From: JAITWN01 sp964437335
Lineage (GTDB): Bacteria > Pseudomonadota > Gammaproteobacteria > SZUA-140
Length of the DNA stretch: 64,000 bases
Assembly (NCBI GenBank): GCA_964437335.1
Contig: CAYTGL010000008.1
Location: forward strand, 1-64,000
Direction of reading: 5' to 3'
The first letter of the stretch is position 1, and every line of letters begins with the position of its first letter. The notes beneath the pieces were generated by a model. It saw nothing but the letters and a program-made list of their open reading frames with translations, was not told the DNA's origin and searched no databases. Both the position numbers and the translations under genes were made by a program. Of this stretch, positions 17,281 to 24,509 are shown in pieces.

Positions 17281-19047
17281 GTGAGTCCCGAAGCCTGGTT
17301 TACGCTCGCCGTCGTCGGGGCGTGCCTCGCGGTGCTGATATCGAACCGCGTGTCGGCCGACATCACGCTGATGGGCGGCCTGACGCTGCTTCTGGTCAGC
17401 GGAACACTGACTCCGGCGCAGGCGCTTTCCGGTTTTTCGAATGAGGGCATGATTACGGTCGGCGTGCTTTATATCGTCGTTGCCGGCTTGCGCGATACCG
17501 GCGCGATCGGCTGGATCGTGCAGTACCTGCTCGGTCGCCCGAAGACGATGGCGGATGCGCAATTCCGTTTGATGACCCCGGTCGCAGGCATCAGCGCCTT
17601 TCTCAACAACACTCCGGTCGTCGCGATCATGATCCCGGCGGTGCAGGACTGGGCTCGGCGCAACCAGCTGTCGGTGTCACGCCTGCTGATCCCGCTCAGC
17701 TACGCCGCGATCGCCGGCGGCACCTGCACACTGATCGGCACCAGCACCAATCTTGTCGTCAACGGTCTGCTGATCCGCGAGACGGATAGCGGCATCACGA
17801 TGTTCGAGCTGGCCTGGGTCGGGGTGCCGCTGACGATCGCGGTGATCGCGGTCACGATCATCCTGAGTCGCTGGCTGCTGCCCGATCGGCGGGCCGCGAT
17901 CAGCCAGTTCGCCGACGCGCGCGGTTATACCGTCGAAATGATGGTCGAACCCGGCGGCCCACTGGTCGGCAAGACCATCGAACAGGCCGGTCTGCGTCAT
18001 CTGCCCGGCCTCTATCTCGCGGAAATCGATCGCGGTGAACAGGTATTACCCGCAGTGTCGCCGCTCGAAAGGCTGCAAGCGAATGATCGCCTGGTGTTCG
18101 CCGGCATCATCGAATCGGTCGTCGATCTCCAGAAAATCCACGGACTGACTCCCGCGACCAACCAGATCTTCAAACTCAACATGCCGCGTCCGGAGCGCTG
18201 CCTGATCGAGGCCGTGATCTCCGAGAGTTGCCCGATAGTCGGCAAGACCATTCGCGAGGGACGCTTTCGCACTCTCTATAACGCGGCGATCATCGCAGTG
18301 TCTCGCCGTGGCGAGCAGGTCAAGATCAAGATCGGCGATATCGTGCTGATGCCGGGCGATACGCTGCTGCTCGAGGCCCATCCGTCTTTCGTCGAGCAGC
18401 AGCGCAATTCGCGCGATTTCTACCTGGTGAGCCGGCTCGAGGATTCGACACCGCCGCAGCACAAACGTGCGCCGATTGCCATCCTGATCATGGTGTCCAT
18501 GGTGCTTGTGGTCGCCTTCGGCTGGCTCAGCATGCTGCAGGCCGCGCTGCTCGCCGGCGGCATGATGCTGATCACGCGCTGCACCCGGGCGCGGATCGTG
18601 CGCCAGTCGGTAGACTGGCAGATTTTGATCGTGATCGGCGCCTCGCTTGGTATAGGCGAAGCGCTGCATCTGACCGGCGCCGCCCAGGCCATTGCCGGCA
18701 TCATGTTGTCGATGATCGGTAGCGACCCCTGGTCGGCGCTGCTGATGGTCTACATAATCACAGCACTGTTCACCGCAGTCATCACGAACAACACCGCGGC
18801 CGTGCTGATGTTCCCGATCGCACTGGCGCTTGCCAGATCGCTCGAGGTCGACTTCATGCCGTTCATAATCACGGTCATGGTCGCGGCCTCGATGAGCTTC
18901 GCAACGCCGATCGGTTACCAGACCAACCTGATGGTGTTCGGCCCCGGTGGTTACCGCTTTGGCGACTACATGAAACTCGGTATTCCGCTGACGATCATTG
19001 TCGGCGTGGTGGTGATGCTGATCGTGCCGGTGGTCTGGAAGTTCTGA
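17281..19047 (+). CDS. SLC13-family permease with two RCK_C domains
   Basis: A 588-residue inner-membrane transporter of the divalent anion:Na+ symporter / ArsB-NhaD fold. About five or six hydrophobic segments lie in residues 1-200, two cytosolic TrkA-C (RCK_C) domains in about 215-385 (one begins VEPGGPLVGKTIEQAGLR), and more membrane segments in 395-588. The motif NNTPVVAIMIP and its C-terminal repeat TNNTAAVLMFP are typical. The start is GTG, 10 bp after cysC. Sulfate is the likely substrate because proteins with this architecture are often sulfate transporters and cysC is adjacent; this is inference. Confidence 0.85.
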   Translation: MSPEAWFTLAVVGACLAVLISNRVSADITLMGGLTLLLVSGTLTPAQALSGFSNEGMITVGVLYIVVAGLRDTGAIGWIVQYLLGRPKTMADAQFRLMTPVAGISAFLNNTPVVAIMIPAVQDWARRNQLSVSRLLIPLSYAAIAGGTCTLIGTSTNLVVNGLLIRETDSGITMFELAWVGVPLTIAVIAVTIILSRWLLPDRRAAISQFADARGYTVEMMVEPGGPLVGKTIEQAGLRHLPGLYLAEIDRGEQVLPAVSPLERLQANDRLVFAGIIESVVDLQKIHGLTPATNQIFKLNMPRPERCLIEAVISESCPIVGKTIREGRFRTLYNAAIIAVSRRGEQVKIKIGDIVLMPGDTLLLEAHPSFVEQQRNSRDFYLVSRLEDSTPPQHKRAPIAILIMVSMVLVVAFGWLSMLQAALLAGGMMLITRCTRARIVRQSVDWQILIVIGASLGIGEALHLTGAAQAIAGIMLSMIGSDPWSALLMVYIITALFTAVITNNTAAVLMFPIALALARSLEVDFMPFIITVMVAASMSFATPIGYQTNLMVFGPGGYRFGDYMKLGIPLTIIVGVVVMLIVPVVWKF

Positions 19048-19176
19048 TCAGGCCCCGGCATGCCTCAACGGCCCGCACACGGGGCGGCGCGCGCAGCCGT
19101 CGTCGAGGCGCGGGCTTAGCAGGCTAAATAAGCCGTCCTCTCAGCTGTCCGAGATAACGCCATGAAAACCCGAAAC

Positions 19177-19205
19177 TTGACCCGGAATCTCCGGGTGCTT
19201 ATATT
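19177..19205 (+). promoter_or_regulatory. Sigma70 promoter of the glycan locus
   Basis: TTGACC (19177-19182), a 17-base spacer and TATATT (19200-19205). The -35 matches five of six consensus bases and the -10 four of six, with optimal spacing. Predicted transcription begins at about 19212, about 147 bases upstream of the regulator gene, giving a long leader. Confidence 0.75.
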
Positions 19206-19207
19206 CG

Positions 19208-19226
19208 TCGTTCATATAGTGAACGA
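19208..19226. promoter_or_regulatory. Palindromic operator candidate over the transcription start
   Basis: Perfect inverted repeat TCGTTCA-TATAG-TGAACGA, three bases after the -10 hexamer and covering the predicted start site. MarR-family dimers usually bind 16-20 bp palindromes at promoters, and the first gene of the transcript encodes such a regulator, so autoregulation is a natural inference. Confidence 0.65.
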
Positions 19227-19358
19227 TGACCCCCGGCAGCGGCGGGCGAGACAGGGAGCAGGGGCCCGTCAAGGCGATGAAGAACTGGTTTGCCGTCCAC
19301 TCCCAGCCGCCACGATGCCGTGCGATGCGCCGGCAGGGCGATAGCGCCTGATAAGCCC

Positions 19359-19712
19359 ATGTCCAACCGCCAACAAATTCTCATGGACGAAGCCCGTTAC
19401 CAGCTTCTGAAGCTGCTCAACGACAATCCCGATCTCTCGCAGCGCGAACTGGCTGAGGCGCTCGAGATCAGCCTCGGCAAGACCAATTACTGCATTCGCG
19501 CCTTCATAGAGAAGGGCTGGATCAAGGTCGTGAACTTCCGCAACAGCCGGCGCAGGGTCGGATACCTGTACAAGCTCACGCCGAAAGGGATTGCCGAGAA
19601 GTCGCGTGCGACCCAGCGCTTCCTGAGCAGGAAGATTGAAGAATATAAAAGGCTCGAGAGCGAAATAGAGGCGTTGCGACAGGAAGTGGCTCAGGTCGAG
19701 TACGGGTTGTGA
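19359..19712 (+). CDS. MarR-family EPS-associated transcriptional regulator
   Basis: A 117-residue winged helix-turn-helix protein: the HTH is at about residues 18-60 (LSQRELAEALEISLGKTNYC), followed by the wing and a C-terminal coiled coil (about 85-113) likely for dimerisation. It resembles the short MarR-like regulators found at the head of exopolysaccharide loci. The start at 19359 is chosen because the HTH alignment begins soon after; upstream in-frame sequence is unconserved. Its stop overlaps the GTG of the next gene by 4 bases, tying it to the glycan operon. Confidence 0.85.
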   Translation: MSNRQQILMDEARYQLLKLLNDNPDLSQRELAEALEISLGKTNYCIRAFIEKGWIKVVNFRNSRRRVGYLYKLTPKGIAEKSRATQRFLSRKIEEYKRLESEIEALRQEVAQVEYGL

Positions 19713-20926
19713 GCCTTTCGATACCGATGAATAGCGGTCTGATTCGCGGGTTGACCACACGCCGTGTGCTGCCTGTACGGATTCTCATTGGTTCCATGGC
19801 CGGGCTCGGTGCGCTGGTATTCACGATGCGCCCGGTGTTGATGGGCGAAATCTGGCGCAGGGCTGTTATCCACGGCGACCTCAAGCTGGCGATGAGGCGG
19901 CTGGCCTGGTACGGCAGAAAAAGCCCGTTCCAAATCGAGGTCGTGAAAGATCCGCTTTTCAATTTCACTGAGGGGTTGTCGAATCAGGAGCTCCTCGCCG
20001 TCCGGTCGTTCATCGAAAATCGTACACTGGCAGATGTTGACCGGATACTGGACCGGCTTACCCTGACCGCAGCGGAGGTTACCGAGACCATGAGTCCCAT
20101 GGTCTGGGCTGACATTATCGATCGATTTTCATCAGATGTGGACACACTGCTGGACCTGCTGCCGAGAGCATCGAATGAAACTCATGTGAAAGACAGCCTG
20201 CCCAAGGCAAACAAGGTATTTTCAAGACAGCTTGCGAGGCAGGCATTAGGCGATTTTGCTGCATTGTTTCCCGTCGATCGCCTGCCGTGGTTCGTGATCT
20301 CCGGCACCTTCCTTGGGCTGGTTCGTGAAGGCGGCTTCCTCGACCATGATTACGATATCGATCTGGGCATTGATGCGGCCGATGCAGACCTCGATGCTAT
20401 TATCGATGGCATTTCGGGGAGCGATAATTTTCGCCTGGGCAAGATCGATTATCTGAAGACCCTGAGTCCGAGGAAAGATGGCGGGTGCGACCTCGTGGTG
20501 AGACCAATCCTCGTAAAGATCCGTCATCAGAATGGTGTCGCCGTCGACCTGTTCATGCATTATTCAGAGAATGACATCAGCTGGCATGGATCGAGCGTAC
20601 ACCGGTGGGAGAATTCTTCATTCGACCTCACGGGATATACCCTTGAAGGGATCCCTGTTCTTGGCCCCGCAGATGCAGACCGGTATCTGAGCGAGAACTA
20701 CGGCGACTGGCGCACGCCGGTGACGGATTTCAGGTGCTATACCGGTACATCAAACGTATGGATAGTGCGGAACCTGGCATCGATCGCGCTTTTCCTCAGA
20801 CGTCTGGCCTTCGCCCGCCTGAATCACGATTTCGCGTCGCATCGTCTCGAGGAAATCCTGGTAAACAGCGGCTTCCTCACTTGCGCCAATGGCCGACTCC
20901 GGTTTGCACGTGATTCTCTGGCCTGA
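19709..20926 (+). CDS. LicD/fukutin-like phosphotransferase 1
   Basis: A 405-residue protein with a possible N-terminal membrane segment (about 20-45) and a C-terminal LicD-type nucleotidyltransferase fold. The signature is SGTFLGLVREGGFL followed by DHDYDIDLG, with a later acidic site in VAVDLF. LicD proteins transfer phosphocholine in Gram-positives and Haemophilus; fukutin relatives transfer ribitol phosphate from CDP-ribitol. With TagD- and TagF-like neighbours, transfer of a polyol phosphate from a CDP donor is plausible. The start GTG overlaps the regulator stop; an ATG lies six codons in. The substrate is not known. Confidence 0.8.
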   Translation: MSLSIPMNSGLIRGLTTRRVLPVRILIGSMAGLGALVFTMRPVLMGEIWRRAVIHGDLKLAMRRLAWYGRKSPFQIEVVKDPLFNFTEGLSNQELLAVRSFIENRTLADVDRILDRLTLTAAEVTETMSPMVWADIIDRFSSDVDTLLDLLPRASNETHVKDSLPKANKVFSRQLARQALGDFAALFPVDRLPWFVISGTFLGLVREGGFLDHDYDIDLGIDAADADLDAIIDGISGSDNFRLGKIDYLKTLSPRKDGGCDLVVRPILVKIRHQNGVAVDLFMHYSENDISWHGSSVHRWENSSFDLTGYTLEGIPVLGPADADRYLSENYGDWRTPVTDFRCYTGTSNVWIVRNLASIALFLRRLAFARLNHDFASHRLEEILVNSGFLTCANGRLRFARDSLA

Positions 20927-20935
20927 GGTGATCCA

Positions 20936-22336
20936 ATGCAGAAGAAACTGATCAAGGGGATCAGGCGGGGGCTGCCATTCGCGTTGTCTGCAATGAGATC
21001 TCCGCTGACGGCCAAGAAAGCATATGACATCTGGCGCAATCCGGGGCAGATCAGCGAACAGGATCTCGATGAACTGACCAGAAACTCCCTCGCGGCAGCA
21101 TGGCCCGCAACTGTACGGGCAAGGATTGCGGAAACTCTCTACATCAACGGTCGCTTCGATGAAGCCCTAGAGCTATTGCACAAGAGCAAAGGGACAGACC
21201 CGAAGAACATGGAGGGTTGGTTGTTGCTTTATCTCGGCAAGTACCGGCGTGCTCTTGAAATATTTTCGGCGCTTTCCGACCTGCCCAAGCCAAAGCCGGA
21301 TGCATTAAAAAATCAGGCGTTCACTCGGTATCTGATGGGTAACCTCGATGAAGCAGTCAGGACGCTGATTATCGCGATCGCGCTGTCGCCATCCAGAACG
21401 CCCTCGATCACCTTGCTCAGCCGTATCGTTCGTAACCAGCGGGAAATCGACGAACTGCTTCTCGAGATGCAGCGTCTGGCGAAAACCGCGATAACCGCTG
21501 CAGGCTCGGCCCAGCTGGTAAGGGCATGCGCAAGGGCGGGAGCCAAACAGGAAGGCGAGAAAGTTGCCCGAAATGCGCTCGTCAACATGGCCTTGTCCCG
21601 TGCAGCGGGCACGCATGTGTCTGAACGCAAGGCTACTGAAACAGGCATGCCTGAGGGCAGGTTTACGGGCGAAAGAGGAATTCTGGTCCTCGACCATTTT
21701 GCACAGGCTATTTCCGGCAATGACGCGCGCTTTTTCCTGATGGGCGGGACCCTGCTGGGCATGGTCAGGGACAACAAGCTTCTCCCGTGGGACAAGGATC
21801 TCGATCTCGGCTGCCTTGCGCACGAGGCCACGCTCGAGGATCTGTGGGAGATTTTCACCGCCAGCCCGTACTTCGTCCCGATGGGCACGGTTGGCGACCG
21901 CCTGCTGAAGCTGCGCCATATTACCGGGGTGAACGTCGATATCTTCATCAATTTCGTCGACGGGGAGATTATCTGGCACGGAGGACAGTTCGTCTACTGG
22001 CGTTCCCCGATATTCGACCTCAGACTCGTCAGCTATGGCGGCAGGCAATTCCATATACCCGATTCTCCAGAGGCCTATCTGGAGAATCATTACGGAAGTT
22101 ACTGGAGAACGCCAGATCCGGCTTACGATGTCTTTTGGGAGTCGCCAGATATCTTCAATATCAACGCAGAGCACCGTTATCTCAATACGATCGCAAGGGG
22201 TATCCAGATGCTCGCCGCAGGCGCACGGGACACCCTGGACAGTCGATTTGAAAGGGCCAAGCGCGGCGGCGCCGGGGATGTTGCCGACGGATACAGCTTT
22301 GTGTCCGGCATATACGACGAATACTATCGGACCTGA
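20936..22336 (+). CDS. LicD/fukutin-like phosphotransferase 2 with TPR-like N-terminus
   Basis: A 466-residue paralogue of the preceding protein. Residues 1-230 are helical and TPR-like (NGRFDEALELLHKSKGTDPK, YRRALEIF, GNLDEAVRTL). The C-terminal half has GGTLLGMVRDNKLLPWDKDLDLG, then GVNVDIF and a HGGQFVYWRSPIFDL segment shared in position with LicD-like 1. Both DxD and downstream Asp are kept, so it is probably active. Two LicD-type enzymes in tandem may add different residues or act in sequence. It lies 9 bp after gene 1. Confidence 0.8.
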   Translation: MQKKLIKGIRRGLPFALSAMRSPLTAKKAYDIWRNPGQISEQDLDELTRNSLAAAWPATVRARIAETLYINGRFDEALELLHKSKGTDPKNMEGWLLLYLGKYRRALEIFSALSDLPKPKPDALKNQAFTRYLMGNLDEAVRTLIIAIALSPSRTPSITLLSRIVRNQREIDELLLEMQRLAKTAITAAGSAQLVRACARAGAKQEGEKVARNALVNMALSRAAGTHVSERKATETGMPEGRFTGERGILVLDHFAQAISGNDARFFLMGGTLLGMVRDNKLLPWDKDLDLGCLAHEATLEDLWEIFTASPYFVPMGTVGDRLLKLRHITGVNVDIFINFVDGEIIWHGGQFVYWRSPIFDLRLVSYGGRQFHIPDSPEAYLENHYGSYWRTPDPAYDVFWESPDIFNINAEHRYLNTIARGIQMLAAGARDTLDSRFERAKRGGAGDVADGYSFVSGIYDEYYRT

Positions 22337-22338
22337 TC

Positions 22339-22797
22339 ATGAAAACCGTACTGACATATGGTACGTTCGACCTCTTTCACATCGGGCATGTGCGTCTTCT
22401 GAGACGCCTGAAAGAACTCGGCGATCGCCTGATCGTTGCCGCTTCATCGGACGAATTCAACAAACTCAAGGGTAAACGCTGCATCATTCCATTCGAGCAA
22501 CGCGTCGAGATTCTCCGCTCGGTCAAGTATATCGATCTTGTCATTCCGGAGCACAACTGGGAACAGAAGGAATCGGATATCAGGCAATACGACGTCAACA
22601 TCTTCGCGATGGGCGAGGACTGGAAGGGAAAGTTTGATCATCTCAAGGACCTCTGCGAAGTCATCTACTTGCCCAGGACAGGGGGGATATCGAGCAGCGA
22701 GATCAAGTCGCTGCTGTCTGTCCTCGACAGCAACAAGATCCAGCAATTGAAAAGCGCCCTTGACCTTCTCAACAGCATTGCAAGGGATCTCGACTGA
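22339..22797 (+). CDS. tagD: Glycerol-3-phosphate cytidylyltransferase-like protein
   Basis: Makes CDP-glycerol from CTP and sn-glycerol 3-phosphate in the TagD family; related enzymes act on other small alcohol phosphates. The 152 residues show TYGTFDLFHIGHVRLL with HIGH at 14-17, FEQRVEILRSVKYID, a GEDWKGKFD segment and the C-terminal RTGGISSSEIK motif (RTxGISS in TagD). TagD is classically a wall-teichoic-acid gene of Firmicutes; here it is part of a gammaproteobacterial glycan operon, 2 bp after LicD-like 2. Confidence 0.92.
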   Translation: MKTVLTYGTFDLFHIGHVRLLRRLKELGDRLIVAASSDEFNKLKGKRCIIPFEQRVEILRSVKYIDLVIPEHNWEQKESDIRQYDVNIFAMGEDWKGKFDHLKDLCEVIYLPRTGGISSSEIKSLLSVLDSNKIQQLKSALDLLNSIARDLD

Positions 22798-22814
22798 GGA
22801 TTCCGGAGGCGTTA

Positions 22815-23765
22815 ATGATCAATTTCGTACTCACTGGATCGAAGAATTACAGCGGTGTGCAGGAACAGATCCTTGGCTCAATTATCAAGCATCTGCCGAC
22901 TGACGTCTGGCGTGATTCGGTCGAAGAGTATGTCGAGGGTTGCCTGAATTTCACATTGTTCATCGATAAGGAAGCGGATGTCCTGATGTCTCACGGAGCC
23001 GCCGACAAGAATTACCATTGGCGAAAGATCGATGGCGACAAGACCCGCAGGATGAATCATGAGCGCCGGCGCACAGATCTTCTGGTGCCGGGATCCTGGC
23101 TCAGGAACAAGATCCTGATATCGCACTGGCTGAACTTCCCCAAAGAACATGTGCATGTGGTCGGCTGGCCCAGGCTTGACACCCTGCTTGAAATGGCAAG
23201 GCGATTACCTGAGCCATCCGGCAGTATCCGGCGTCGTAAAAAGGTGCTCTGGGCGCCATCGCATGATTACGCACGTCGTGGTGAAGACATGGTATCGCTT
23301 TCCTCATATCCGGAGTTTTCCCAGTACGTCAAGCCGCTTGGGGAGCGGTATGATGTCGAAATATCTCTCCACCCGCGTAACCGCAAGGACAAGAGACCGA
23401 CCGACAAGCCCCTCATCGAAGCGGACATTGTCATCGCTGATTTCGGCACCATGGTCTATGAGGCAATCGCGCTCGGCAAACAGGTGATTTTTCCGAGCTG
23501 GCTGATCAGGGAGCCCATCCTGAGATATCTGAAGCATTCGGCAGAATATGAAATATTTCGCAGCGGGTATGGCGTGCACGCGGAGTCATTCGAACATCTC
23601 TGCCAGCTCATCGATGAGGAGGCGCCGATGCCGGCCGAATCCAGGTTGTTTTTCGACAGTTATCTCCCGCCGGATCTCAACGGCCGCTCCGGCGAGATCA
23701 TCGCGGATCTGCTGATAAAACTGGCATCCGTCAAGACAAGAGAATTGCATGAAGAATATCGATAA
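22815..23765 (+). CDS. CDP-glycerol glycerophosphotransferase-like protein (TagB/TagF family)
   Basis: A 316-residue GT-B type enzyme expected to transfer glycerol phosphate from CDP-glycerol to a glycan or lipid-linked acceptor. Family marks are SHGAADKNYHW (His60), VVGWPRLD, WAPSHDY and the nucleotide-binding ADFGTMVYEAIALGKQVIFPSWL region. The N-terminal membrane-targeting domain of long TagF polymerases is absent, so it resembles a short primase-type or decorating enzyme. The gene directly follows tagD, which would supply its donor. Its 3' end overlaps the next gene by 17 bases. Confidence 0.85.
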   Translation: MINFVLTGSKNYSGVQEQILGSIIKHLPTDVWRDSVEEYVEGCLNFTLFIDKEADVLMSHGAADKNYHWRKIDGDKTRRMNHERRRTDLLVPGSWLRNKILISHWLNFPKEHVHVVGWPRLDTLLEMARRLPEPSGSIRRRKKVLWAPSHDYARRGEDMVSLSSYPEFSQYVKPLGERYDVEISLHPRNRKDKRPTDKPLIEADIVIADFGTMVYEAIALGKQVIFPSWLIREPILRYLKHSAEYEIFRSGYGVHAESFEHLCQLIDEEAPMPAESRLFFDSYLPPDLNGRSGEIIADLLIKLASVKTRELHEEYR

Positions 23766-24465
23766 CAGCACATTATCCACCGAGGCGATCGCGGCCGGAA
23801 TCGATTACTGGCTGGGCAAGAGCCGGGGAGGCTATGACTTCTGGAAAATCGGGCGCTTGATCGCAGCAGCGGATACCGCGGAATTCTTCCAGGAATTCAT
23901 GCCGACTTCGTCGCTGTACAGGACAAAGATTGCGTTGCACAAGTCGGTGTTTGCCAGGAGGTCGATTCCCGGGCTTGTCATGGAGTTCGGCGTAGCGACG
24001 GGCAAGACGATCAACCGGATCGCGGCCGCGTTTCCGGAGGACAGGGTCTACGGGTTCGACAGCTTTGAGGGCCTGCCTGAGCCCTGGCGGGCCGACTACC
24101 AGAAAGGCTACTTTGCAAGAGAGAATCTGCCCCAGGTTCGTGAAAACGTGGAACTCATCGTCGGCTGGTTCAATGAAACACTGCCCGGATTTCTCGCATC
24201 CCGTGAGGGCGATGTATCATTCCTCCACATAGACTGCGATCTGTATTCATCGACGATGACGGTGCTGGATCTGCTCGCCGAAAGGATCAAGCCCGGCACC
24301 GTAATTCTCTTTGACGAGTATTTCAATTATCCCGGATGGCGAAATCATGAGCATAAGGCGTTCCGGGAATTTACCGATAAATATATGGTTTCCTTTGACT
24401 ATATCGGCGCCGTGCGCAACAACAAGCAGGTAGCGGTCGTGATAAACAAGATCGGCCGGGAGTAA
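23749..24465 (+). CDS. TylF/MycF-type SAM-dependent methyltransferase
   Basis: A 238-residue class I methyltransferase. Visible motifs are VMEFGVATGKTINRIA (SAM motif I), YGFDSFEGLPE, and FLHIDCDLYSST with the metal-binding acidic residues of the TylF/MycF (macrocin O-methyltransferase) family. Such enzymes O-methylate sugar hydroxyls, and in glycan loci they often cap or modify chain ends. It starts inside the end of the glycerophosphotransferase gene, so co-expression is likely. The acceptor is unknown. Confidence 0.88.
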   Translation: MKNIDNSTLSTEAIAAGIDYWLGKSRGGYDFWKIGRLIAAADTAEFFQEFMPTSSLYRTKIALHKSVFARRSIPGLVMEFGVATGKTINRIAAAFPEDRVYGFDSFEGLPEPWRADYQKGYFARENLPQVRENVELIVGWFNETLPGFLASREGDVSFLHIDCDLYSSTMTVLDLLAERIKPGTVILFDEYFNYPGWRNHEHKAFREFTDKYMVSFDYIGAVRNNKQVAVVINKIGRE

Positions 24466-24509
24466 GCACGGTTTATGTACAGCGCGCGTTATCATGCGGT
24501 TCCACCAAC

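Larger units (their letters stand above)
19048..19358 (+). promoter_or_regulatory. Intergenic control region of the glycan locus
   Basis: This 311-bp gap between the SLC13 transporter and the EPS regulator codes for no convincing protein. It holds a small inverted repeat GGCTTA / TAAGCC near 19111-19132 without a T-tract, a sigma70-like promoter at 19177-19205 and a 7-bp inverted repeat at 19208-19226. I looked for an ops/JUMPstart element (GGCGGTAGC) and did not find one. Confidence 0.7.

Noticed and set aside
19048..19176. ops/JUMPstart element for RfaH before the glycan locus
   Set aside because: The G/C-rich stretch near 19083 resembles but does not match the GGCGGTAGC core.
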